DNA of 64,000 bases from positions 805,573-869,572 of the forward strand of contig NZ_JACYGY010000002.1 in the NCBI RefSeq assembly GCF_015221875.1, read 5' to 3'. Below the pieces are notes generated by a model. It had not been told where the DNA came from. It did no database searches and saw only the letters and a program-made list of their open reading frames with translations. A program made the position numbers and the translations under genes. Position 1 is the first letter of the stretch; the number at the start of each line of letters is the position of its first letter. Positions 1-9,882 of this stretch are shown one piece after another. The stretch comes from Dyadobacter subterraneus. GTDB taxonomy: Bacteria; Bacteroidota; Bacteroidia; Cytophagales; Spirosomataceae.

Positions 1-2205
<2,205 letters not shown>

Positions 2206-2376
2206 TTTCTTTCCCTTAAAAGACAGAAAAATCTTAAAACTCATTCTCTTTTGCTTCCAATATGACATGAAATTCAATGAATGAATTTTGAATAAGTGAA
2301 TGAGAGAATATTCCGCAGCGGCGGACCGCTATCATTCCAACACTCTATCATTCAATCATTGTACACACTCAAAGAG
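2206..2376 (+). other. 23S-5S internal spacer
   Basis: Transcribed spacer of the rRNA operon. It is AT-rich with repeated attcaat/gaatgaa words around 2270-2320 that can form loose inverted repeats, plausibly part of the processing stem for 23S maturation. No tRNA gene is seen in it. Confidence 0.6.
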
Positions 2377-2468
2377 CTTGTTGGTGGCTATTGGCCTGGA
2401 CGGTGCGACGATTCGCCGAGACGCGAAGTCTTCACCTGTTTCCATCCCGAAGTCACAAATTAACCAAC
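2377..2468 (+). pseudogene. degenerate 5S rRNA copy with internal insert
   Basis: The first 20 bases (2377-2396, CTTGTTGGTGGCTATTGGCC) are identical to 2476-2495 at the front of the intact 5S gene. Homology then resumes around 2431-2467 (TTCACCTgTTtCCATCCCGAA and AATTAACC against the intact TTCACCTCTTCCCATCCCGAA and AGTTAAGCC). Between the two blocks, after CGGTG at 2400-2404, about 25 extra bases are present that the intact gene lacks. The 3' half of 5S is missing, so this cannot fold as a normal 5S. It is a decayed tandem duplicate, or an RNA derived from one. Confidence 0.75.
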
Positions 2469-2476
2469 AGAAAATC

Positions 2477-2590
2477 TTGTTGGTGGCTATTGGCCCGGTG
2501 TTCACCTCTTCCCATCCCGAACAGAGAAGTTAAGCCCGGAACCGCCGATGATACTTGGGTCAAACCTGGTAAAGTAGGTAGCCGCCACAA
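2477..2590 (+). rRNA. 5S ribosomal RNA
   Basis: Full-length 5S rRNA of about 114 bases. The loop B/C core CCATCCCGAACAGAGAAGTTAAGCCC lies at 2512-2537, and the ends TTGGTGGC and GCCGCCACAA can pair as helix I. It is the last gene of the rRNA operon and is followed directly by a strong terminator. The exact ends are estimated to within a few bases. Confidence 0.93.
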
Positions 2591-2601
2591 TACTATTACA
2601 C

Positions 2602-2637
2602 AAAAAAAGACCATCTCTAAAGGATGGTCTTTTTTTG
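2602..2637 (+). terminator. rRNA operon terminator
   Basis: AAAGACCATC, a short loop, then GATGGTCTTTTTTT: a strong stem followed by a run of T, 12 bases after the 5S gene. Confidence 0.93.
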
Positions 2638-2640
2638 TGC

Positions 2641-3148
2641 TGAATAGCTTCTTCCAAACGGTAAAATTGCAACCGTAAATAATTTCTGGGTCTTTATACA
2701 TATTAGTCCGAATGCTCCTTAAAGCCCAACTATGAGTTGGCTACTTGTTTTTGTAAGATACTTCCCTATCACATTATCATATATGGTAAAGGTTCTCCAA
2801 AATATGACGATTAATGGATTGATAAATAAGAAATCTGATACCTGGATAATCCACCTTTAAGACGATGCATTAGTATAAAACATACCATTTAATACTCGCC
2901 AACTTATCATTTAACAGAAGCTGTCTCTTACTGTACTTATCATACAAAATTTCTGTTATAGAACAATTTTCAGAACTATTTTTGCCTCCCCAAGATTCAA
3001 AATCATGTTCTTATTTTGGCTTACATTTTCGACGGTTTCAGTCATTGTCTAAACAATATTTAGACCTCACTTTACCTAAACCTTTGCTATATTCACACAG
3101 AAATGGCGATTTTCAGCCACTCTGATCTCAATAATTTTCCTTTTTTTT
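2641..3148. other. 508-base intergenic region
   Basis: No convincing gene. There is a weak hairpin (AGCCCAACT/AGTTGGCT, 2723-2742) and a TATTTTTG box at 2977-2984 that matches the Bacteroidota -7 consensus on the plus strand, but without a clear TTG at the right distance. If used, it would give the GH92 gene a leader of about 160 bases. Confidence 0.4.
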
Positions 3149-5416
3149 ATGAAGCATGTAATTAAACAAGTATTCGTTGCTATTCTCCTTAGTTTTACGG
3201 CTACTGCAACGATAAAAGCTCAAAATAAATCTTTAACGAGTTATGTCAATCCTTTTATTGGATCCGAAGAACACGGTCATGTGTTTGTTGGTGCCAATGT
3301 TCCATTTGGAGCTGTTCAGTTAGGACCAACGCAAATTGGACGTAGCTGGGATAAATTCAATGGCTGGGATTGGTGTTCCGGATATAACTATTTAAGCCAG
3401 GAAATTCTAGGTTTCACACACACTCATCTTAGCGGAACAGGAATTGGCGACCTGAATGACATCATGATTGTTCCTGCAAATGGTGCTGTGCAACTATATC
3501 CAATGAAGTTCGAAAAGCCGGCTACTGGTTATGGTTCGTTATTTTCTAAAAAGACGGAGATATGTCATCCGGGATTTTATCAGGTTTATCTGGAGAAATA
3601 TAAGGTTGAAGCCAAATTAACGGCTACCGAGCGGGTCGGTATTCATAAATATCATTACGACAAAACGGATAATGCCCATATATTGGTAGATCTGGGTTTT
3701 GCAATGAACTGGGATAAACCTGTAAAAACTTTTATTAAACAGGTTAACGATTCTACCTTCACTGGCTACCGTTTCTCTACTGGCTGGTCAAAGGATCAAC
3801 GCTTATATTTCTCGATCAGAACATCACAACCAATTATCAAAGCGGCATTTTATAGTGATAGCACACTTCAAAATTCCAGGGAGATTGAAAGTGGACATGC
3901 AAAAGCTGTCTTATATTTCGATGCAACACGCAATCCGGATATGGTGCTGAAAGTTGCGATTTCTCCAGTAAGCGAAGAAAATGCATTGGCTAATATGAAT
4001 ACTGAGGCCGCTAATGGTAATTTCGAAGTCTTTCAGAACAAAGCCGATCAGGTATGGGAAAGAACATTAGGTGCAATCGAAGTAGGAACGACAAACCAAG
4101 CACATAAGGAAGTTTTTTACACAGCTTTATTTCACATGTTTCTAGGGCCAACTTTGTTTAATGATGCCAATAACGACTATCGTGGAACTGACAAAAAGGT
4201 GTACAAAAGCGCCGATTTTAAAAACTACACAACTATGTCCCTATGGGATATCTACCGCGGCTGGGCTCCTTTTATGTCCATTGTGAAACCAAGTTTGATT
4301 AATGACATCGCATCGACAATGCTGGCAATTGATCAACAACAGAGCCGTTTGCCTGTATGGCCATTGGTAGGAAGCGAAACGGATTGTATGGTTGGAAATC
4401 CGGCTATAATCATTTTAGCGGATGCATTTGGCAAGGGATTAATTCCCGCTGGGAAAAAAGAACAACTTTATAAAGCGATGAAACGTACGGCTAAAAGAGA
4501 CTCAATGGGCCTTCAATACCTGAACAAGCTTAGTTATATTCCTGCGGACAAAATGCATGAATCTGTCGCGTGGGCAATGGAGTATGCAATTGCAGATGCC
4601 GGGATAGCAAAAGTAGCTATGTCACTTGGAAAGAAGTCGGACTCAGAATATTTTTCAAAGAGAGGTCAGTTATACAAGCTGTATTACGATAAATCCGCCG
4701 GATTTTTCAATGGCCGTTTTGCAGATGGTAAATTCCGTAGGCCATTCGATCCGTTATATTCTGTTCCTGTTACTTCTGATTATACCGAAGGTAATGCATG
4801 GCAATACCTCTTTTTAGCCCCGCAGGACGTTCGTGGGCTCATTCAACAGCTTGGGGGGCAAAAGACTTTTAAAACACGATTAGATAGCTTGTTTACCATG
4901 TCTTCGGAATTAGGCAAAGGTACTGCTCCGGATGTTTCCGGATTGATCGGACAATATGCTCATGGTAATGAACCAAGCCATCACATTACCTATTTATATA
5001 ACTATCTGGGAGAGCCATGGAAAACGGCTGAGCTGGTGCGTGACGTTGTGCAGAAATTCTATACTACCAAACCTAACGGCCTCTGCGGTAACGAAGATGT
5101 TGGACAAATGAGTGCCTGGTATGCTTTCAGCGCTTTAGGTATGTATTCTGTTAATCCGATGGAGGGAAAATACGTTTTTGGTTCACCCTTATTTGATTCG
5201 GCAAAACTGCATTTGGAAAACGGCAAAATATTTTCAATTATAACGAAGAACAACAGCGAGCAAAATAAGTATATCCAGAAAATCGAATTTAATGGAAAGC
5301 CTTATCCTTTCACCTACATTTCACATAAAAATGTAATGACAGGTGGTGAACTAGTTTTCTACATGGGCGCTGCACCAAGTAAAACATATGGTATAAGTTT
5401 AACTAATCAGCCATAA
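3149..5416 (+). CDS. GH92 family glycosidase (alpha-mannosidase type), secreted
   Basis: 755 residues with a signal peptide ending near TIKAQ (residue 25), so exported to the periplasm or cell surface. The body matches glycoside hydrolase family 92, Ca2+-dependent exo-alpha-mannosidases: VNPFIGSEEHGHVFVGANVPFG near the N-terminus, THTHLSGTGIGDLND, GNEPSHH near residue 610 (the glutamate expected to be the acid), YNYLGEPWKTAE and GNEDVGQMSAWYAFSALG near the C-terminus. Length is typical for the family. It stands alone, with no SusC/SusD pair beside it, so it is not part of a visible polysaccharide-utilisation locus. Linkage specificity cannot be read from sequence. Confidence 0.93.
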   Translation: MKHVIKQVFVAILLSFTATATIKAQNKSLTSYVNPFIGSEEHGHVFVGANVPFGAVQLGPTQIGRSWDKFNGWDWCSGYNYLSQEILGFTHTHLSGTGIGDLNDIMIVPANGAVQLYPMKFEKPATGYGSLFSKKTEICHPGFYQVYLEKYKVEAKLTATERVGIHKYHYDKTDNAHILVDLGFAMNWDKPVKTFIKQVNDSTFTGYRFSTGWSKDQRLYFSIRTSQPIIKAAFYSDSTLQNSREIESGHAKAVLYFDATRNPDMVLKVAISPVSEENALANMNTEAANGNFEVFQNKADQVWERTLGAIEVGTTNQAHKEVFYTALFHMFLGPTLFNDANNDYRGTDKKVYKSADFKNYTTMSLWDIYRGWAPFMSIVKPSLINDIASTMLAIDQQQSRLPVWPLVGSETDCMVGNPAIIILADAFGKGLIPAGKKEQLYKAMKRTAKRDSMGLQYLNKLSYIPADKMHESVAWAMEYAIADAGIAKVAMSLGKKSDSEYFSKRGQLYKLYYDKSAGFFNGRFADGKFRRPFDPLYSVPVTSDYTEGNAWQYLFLAPQDVRGLIQQLGGQKTFKTRLDSLFTMSSELGKGTAPDVSGLIGQYAHGNEPSHHITYLYNYLGEPWKTAELVRDVVQKFYTTKPNGLCGNEDVGQMSAWYAFSALGMYSVNPMEGKYVFGSPLFDSAKLHLENGKIFSIITKNNSEQNKYIQKIEFNGKPYPFTYISHKNVMTGGELVFYMGAAPSKTYGISLTNQP

Positions 5417-5427
5417 TAATTAACGGT

Positions 5428-5460
5428 GATGAGCGCATAGAATCGATCTGTGCGCTCATC
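5428..5460 (+). terminator. hairpin after GH92 gene
   Basis: Perfect 10-bp stem GATGAGCGCA/TGCGCTCATC with a 13-base loop, 12 bases after the stop codon. No T run follows, so it may protect or process the 3' end rather than terminate. Confidence 0.6.
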
Positions 5461-5571
5461 AATACCTAATCTTTCTGTGAATGTCTTTTAAAAGTTCTTC
5501 ATAATAGATAAAATTCTCATGACTATACTAATTTGCAGAAGTTAAAGGATTCAAACTAATTTTAGGATTGT

Positions 5572-5913
5572 ATGCAGTCGGTAAAAGAACTACGTGTTAG
5601 ATACTGGATTTATCTTGATGGAGAAAAGTTTTTTGGCCTTGGAAGAGCTCAATTATTAAAACATATCCAAGAGTCCGGTTCTATTTCAAACGCAGCCAAA
5701 GCTATGGGAATGTCCTATAAAAAAGCCTGGGCTATGGTAGATGACATGAATGTGAAAGCAAAAGAGCCTTATGTTATAGCAAAAAAAGGAGGCAAAAGCG
5801 GTGGAGGAACTGAACTTACCGAAGCAGGCCGGAAGATGTTGGAAGCTTACAATAATCTTAATAGCAAACTTGCTTCTATTGCGGAATCTGAAAAAGAAAT
5901 TTTGAATTTGTAA
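5572..5913 (+). CDS. ModE-like winged-helix transcriptional regulator
   Basis: 113 residues, a single LysR/ModE-type winged HTH domain. The helix-turn-helix is ISNAAKAMGMSYKKAWAMVDDM (residues about 43-64), followed by the wing with KKGGKSGGGTELTEAGRKML. This pattern is typical of the DNA-binding half of the molybdate regulator ModE; the C-terminal molybdate-binding domain is absent, as in many short bacterial relatives. No molybdate transport or cofactor gene is adjacent, so the ligand and targets are unknown. It is monocistronic: GH92 ends 155 bases upstream behind a hairpin and dxs converges downstream. Confidence 0.85.
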   Translation: MQSVKELRVRYWIYLDGEKFFGLGRAQLLKHIQESGSISNAAKAMGMSYKKAWAMVDDMNVKAKEPYVIAKKGGKSGGGTELTEAGRKMLEAYNNLNSKLASIAESEKEILNL

Positions 5914-6020
5914 TTCAGTTACATAATTCTATTTTGAATTTATTTCCATCGCAATATCGACGATGAAATTCATCTCTTACTTCTTTAACTAAAAAGTAAG
6001 CTTGAAGTACTGGGGAAAAT

Positions 6021-6065
6021 GAAAAAAAACCTCTAAAACAGCCTTGAAGCTACTTTCAGAGGTTT
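6021..6065 (-). terminator. dxs terminator
   Basis: On the minus strand, AAACCTCT, a 23-base loop, AGAGGTTT and then a T run, starting 20 bases after the dxs stop. On the plus strand it also follows the ModE-like gene, with an A run before the stem. Confidence 0.75.
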
Positions 6066-6084
6066 ATAAATTTTTAAATTATAG

Positions 6085-8019
6085 TTAGAAACTAACGGCT
6101 GCGCCTGTATGCATTAGAGAACGTATTGCATCAAGAATGCCTTCCGTATCAAATCCACACTCATGATGTAATTCGGCAGGTTCACCGTGCTCCACAAGTG
6201 AATCCGGTATTCCAAGTCTTTTAACACGGGAATTATATCCATTATCAATCATAAATTCCAGCACAGCACTTCCAAATCCTCCTTGCAGACAACCATCTTC
6301 TACGGTAATTACGCGTTCATAAAGATGAAAAATCTCATGAAGCATGGCTTCATCAAGAGGTTTCACAAAACGCATATCATAATGTGCTACATCAATACCT
6401 TCTTTTTCAAGAATAGAATAAGCATCTACGACATAATTTCCGACCGGTCCTAATGTTAAAACCGCGATGTCTGCCCCATTTTTGATTTTCCTGCCTTTTC
6501 CTATTTTTATTTCTTCGAAAGGAGTTTGCCATTCAGGCATCACGCCATTTCCACGGGGATATCTGATTGTAATTGCCTGACTGCCTTTTTGTATGACATC
6601 CAGTTGTGCAGTATACATCAGGTTGCGTAGTTCCTGTTCATTCATGGGCGAACAAACAATCATATTCGGAACACAACGCATAAATGCAATATCATAAGCA
6701 CCATGATGCGTCGGCCCGTCAGCACCTACTAAACCGGCTCTGTCCAGACAAAATATCACAGGAAGTTCCTGCATGCAAACGTCATGTACTACCTGATCGT
6801 AAGACCGCTGCATGAAAGTTGAATAAATGTTACAGTAAACTACTTCACCGCGTGTTGCCATACCGGCAGAAAATGTTACCGCATGCTGTTCTGCAATGCC
6901 TACATCAAAAGCTCTCTCGGGCATTGCTTTCATCATGATATTCAAAGAAGATCCTGATGGCATCGCAGGTGTAACACCAACAATTTTTAAATTTTTCTCT
7001 GCTAGTTCAACCAATGTATTGCCAAAAACATCCTGATATTTAGGAGGCTGTGGCGTATCGTAGATTTTTTTCTTAATTTCTCCTGTAATCTTATCAAAAA
7101 CTCCCGGTGCATGCCATTTTGTTTGATCTTTTTCAGCAGGGCCGTAACCTTTTCCCTTTACTGTTAAACAGTGCAAAATTTTGGGTCCCGGGATACTTTT
7201 CAAATCATTCAAAACTTCTGTTAGATGACCGATATCATTTCCATCAATCGGTCCAAAATAACGTAGACCAAGTGATTCAAAAAGATTGCTCTGACGAAGA
7301 ATTGCTGTTTTCATCATTGTTTCAACTTTTGAAACAACTTCCTGAGCACTTTTTCCAAAGTTGCTCATTTTTCCCAGCATATTCCAAACTTCGTCTCTAA
7401 GCTTATTGTAAGTATGAGAGGTCGTAATATCAGTCAGATATTCTTTCAAAGCACCAACGTTGGGATCAATCGCCATGCAGTTATCGTTCAGAATAATCAG
7501 CAGATTTGAATCTGTTGCTCCTGCATGATTCATGCCTTCGAAAGCCAGACCGGCTGTCATAGCACCGTCACCAATGATAGCAATATGCTGACGATCATGA
7601 TGATTTTGTAAAGCTGATGCCACCGCCATACCCAATGCAGAAGAAATTGAAGTAGATGAATGGCCTACACCAAAAGCATCATAAATACTTTCTTTGCGTT
7701 TTGGAAAACCCGAAAGACCTCCATAAGTACGGTTAGAATGAAAATTATCCCGGCGTCCGGTTAATATTTTATGGCCATAAGCCTGATGGCCCACATCCCA
7801 GACAAGCTGGTCGTCGGGCGTGTTGAATACGTAATGAAGTGCTACTGTTAATTCTACAACACCCAGGCTTGCACCAAAATGACCTCCATAAACAGAAACG
7901 TTATCTATAATATATTGACGTAACTCGTTACAAACCTGTGGAAGTTGAGTGCGGTCAAGCTTTCTTAAATCCTCGGGAGAATCAATCTTAGCAAGTAGTT
8001 TTCCTGGTGTAATAAGCAT
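6085..8019 (-). CDS. dxs: 1-deoxy-D-xylulose-5-phosphate synthase
   Basis: Thiamine-diphosphate enzyme that condenses pyruvate and glyceraldehyde 3-phosphate into DXP, the first committed step of the MEP isoprenoid pathway and a source for thiamine. The 644-residue length is normal. Motifs seen: DVGHQAYGHKILTGR near residue 75, the ThDP/Mg site GDGAMTAGLAFEGMNHAG ending in NDN (about 150-180), DRAGLVGADGPTHHGAYD near 435, and the C-terminal transketolase domain ending HEPAELH-like (VEHGEPAELHHECGFD). It is cytosolic and monocistronic. The second pathway enzyme, dxr, lies at 36379. Confidence 0.97.
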   Translation of the reverse strand: MLITPGKLLAKIDSPEDLRKLDRTQLPQVCNELRQYIIDNVSVYGGHFGASLGVVELTVALHYVFNTPDDQLVWDVGHQAYGHKILTGRRDNFHSNRTYGGLSGFPKRKESIYDAFGVGHSSTSISSALGMAVASALQNHHDRQHIAIIGDGAMTAGLAFEGMNHAGATDSNLLIILNDNCMAIDPNVGALKEYLTDITTSHTYNKLRDEVWNMLGKMSNFGKSAQEVVSKVETMMKTAILRQSNLFESLGLRYFGPIDGNDIGHLTEVLNDLKSIPGPKILHCLTVKGKGYGPAEKDQTKWHAPGVFDKITGEIKKKIYDTPQPPKYQDVFGNTLVELAEKNLKIVGVTPAMPSGSSLNIMMKAMPERAFDVGIAEQHAVTFSAGMATRGEVVYCNIYSTFMQRSYDQVVHDVCMQELPVIFCLDRAGLVGADGPTHHGAYDIAFMRCVPNMIVCSPMNEQELRNLMYTAQLDVIQKGSQAITIRYPRGNGVMPEWQTPFEEIKIGKGRKIKNGADIAVLTLGPVGNYVVDAYSILEKEGIDVAHYDMRFVKPLDEAMLHEIFHLYERVITVEDGCLQGGFGSAVLEFMIDNGYNSRVKRLGIPDSLVEHGEPAELHHECGFDTEGILDAIRSLMHTGAAVSF

Positions 8020-8075
8020 ATAGAAAGCTATTGAAAATCAGATTTTGGTAATCGGCCTTAATACTAAAAGATGCG

Positions 8076-8083
8076 CAAAATTA
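8076..8083 (-). promoter_or_regulatory. -7 promoter box for dxs
   Basis: On the minus strand the sequence is TAATTTTG, a perfect TAnnTTTG box about 57 bases before the dxs start. No clear TTG lies at the ideal distance upstream. Confidence 0.5.
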
Positions 8084-8109
8084 AGCAAATAGATGATGAC
8101 TCCTGCTTT

Positions 8110-9027
8110 TTATTTTTGCTGACTTGCTTTGAACAATTTTTGCTTTTCTTCTTTCGTAAGGCTCTCGTATCCCGACTTAGAAATTTTATCTAAAATAGTA
8201 TCAATTTCATGTTGATCAGGCATTTCTATGGTAGAAGAAGTCGAGGAAGAAGAATACACACTGGTACTTCTGTATACCTGCTTTTCACGATAAGTAACCT
8301 GCATCGAAGGACGTCTGCGGAAAATTCCGGTCCAACCGTTCATAATAGCGTAGACAGGTTTACCCAGGTCGGTACCGTTTTGCAACAGTTTGATAAAAAT
8401 ATACCCAACCAATGCTCCACCTAAATGTGCTAAATTACCACCTGCATTTGGTCCAACCGTTTGTGCAAGCGATAGTATTATATAAAAGAGTGCAATAAAC
8501 TTAATACGTATCGGCCCTAGAAAAATAAGGTTAAACGTATAGTTAGGAAGTAAAGTTGAAGCGCCTACTGCAACTGAAAAAGCTGCTGCTGAAGCGCCTA
8601 ACATGGTTGAACTTTCAACCTGAGTCTGGAAGAATGGCAGCGTGTTATAGATCAGCATATAAACTAAACCACCAGTAATCCCACCTAAAAAATAAAGGGC
8701 AACAACGCGTTTTGCGCCAAGATATTCATCTATCAGTTTACCAAACCAATAGAAAAACAACATATTGAATAAAATATGGAAGATATCTTCGTGTGTGAAG
8801 AAATAAGTAATGAGCGTCCAGGGCTTTCGGATAAATTCCTGAGGCGATGCCGGAAGCTCAAGCATATCAATAATCCAGCTATAAATATTGGATGACTGAC
8901 TAAGTGTAAAAATGATTTTTACCAATAACAATACCAGAAAAACGGCCGTATTAATTAAAATAATTTTTACGAGCGAATTCTCCGATTTCTCAAATTCTCT
9001 CTTAATGTCGTCAACAATATTGCTCAT
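8110..9027 (-). CDS. rhomboid-family intramembrane serine protease, variant GASA motif
   Basis: 305 residues, about six membrane segments and a soluble C-terminal tail of about 85 residues rich in Ser/Thr and charge. The candidate nucleophile is Ser146 in GASAAAF; the family usually has GxSG, so the glycine after the serine is replaced by alanine. The partner histidine is His201 in NLAHLGGALVGY, and His84/Asn88 in FHILFNML match the oxyanion pair. Cleaves within membranes if active. It is the last gene of the mutL-rhomboid-rhomboid run, 9 bases after its paralogue. Activity is uncertain because of the motif change. Confidence 0.88.
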   Translation of the reverse strand: MSNIVDDIKREFEKSENSLVKIILINTAVFLVLLLVKIIFTLSQSSNIYSWIIDMLELPASPQEFIRKPWTLITYFFTHEDIFHILFNMLFFYWFGKLIDEYLGAKRVVALYFLGGITGGLVYMLIYNTLPFFQTQVESSTMLGASAAAFSVAVGASTLLPNYTFNLIFLGPIRIKFIALFYIILSLAQTVGPNAGGNLAHLGGALVGYIFIKLLQNGTDLGKPVYAIMNGWTGIFRRRPSMQVTYREKQVYRSTSVYSSSSTSSTIEMPDQHEIDTILDKISKSGYESLTKEEKQKLFKASQQK

Positions 9028-9036
9028 CTTCTTCTT

Positions 9037-9822
9037 TCAATAAAAATTTTGTCTTTGTGTGCCCCAATAACGCAACAATATATATGCAAATAGCATTCCT
9101 CCAACGTGTGCAAAATGCGCAACATTATCAGATTGTGCATTTTGTATTCCTGAGTAGAGTTCATATAATCCATAGCACGCAACAAAGTATTTTGCTTTGA
9201 TCGGAAATGGAATAAAGAGCATAAAAAGCTCCGTATTTGGAAATAACATTCCAAACGCCATTAAAATACCAAAAATTGCCCCTGACGCACCCACCATTGG
9301 TGTTTCAATGCTTGCCTGATATACGCTTTTGACAGCAGTAATACTATTTTGAATATACGAAGGATTGGTAGGATTTTCTTCAAAACCATTAAAAAAATCC
9401 AGATTGGCCTGATAAAAACCTTTTGCATGGTGACTCATGAAGTCAACAAGTCCGTCCGGCGTAGGATATTGAACGTAAACCTGCACAGATTTAAGCAGTT
9501 GCGTATTTTCATAATACCCGATTCCGGAGAAAAGTAATCCTGCGCCAATCCCTGTAAAGAAGTAAAAAAACAAGAATTTCTTGGGCCCCCACATTCTTTC
9601 CAGCAAAGGTCCGAACATAAATAAACCGAACATATTGCTGAACAAATGCCCAAGTCCGCCATGCAAAAACATGTAGGAAACAAATTGATAAGGCATAAAA
9701 TATGGCGACAGAATTGGCATTAATGCTAATCTGTTGCTGATTGGTAAAATGTATGCGTCAACAATAAAAAACAGAACATTCAGGATCAGTAAATTTCTAA
9801 CCGTCGGTGTTATTTGTAACAT
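9037..9822 (-). CDS. rhomboid-family intramembrane serine protease
   Basis: 261 residues. The catalytic pair is canonical: Ser180 in VGASGAIFG and His239 in AHFAHVGG, with His59/Asn63 in HGGLGHLFSNMFG as the oxyanion helpers. An unusual feature is a polar stretch of about 75 residues (about 101-175) between the second and third membrane segments, much longer than in GlpG-like rhomboids. It lies 60 bases after mutL and just before a second rhomboid, so the three are probably co-transcribed. Substrates are unknown. Confidence 0.93.
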   Translation of the reverse strand: MLQITPTVRNLLILNVLFFIVDAYILPISNRLALMPILSPYFMPYQFVSYMFLHGGLGHLFSNMFGLFMFGPLLERMWGPKKFLFFYFFTGIGAGLLFSGIGYYENTQLLKSVQVYVQYPTPDGLVDFMSHHAKGFYQANLDFFNGFEENPTNPSYIQNSITAVKSVYQASIETPMVGASGAIFGILMAFGMLFPNTELFMLFIPFPIKAKYFVACYGLYELYSGIQNAQSDNVAHFAHVGGMLFAYILLRYWGTQRQNFY

Positions 9823-9882
9823 TCTAATTTCAAAATCAAAAGTTCGTAATCTATAACTCTTTAAGGATCGTTTTCGTTTCCT

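Noticed and set aside
3149..5913. Polysaccharide-utilisation locus around GH92
   Set aside because: No SusC/SusD pair, hybrid sensor or further glycosidase is adjacent.
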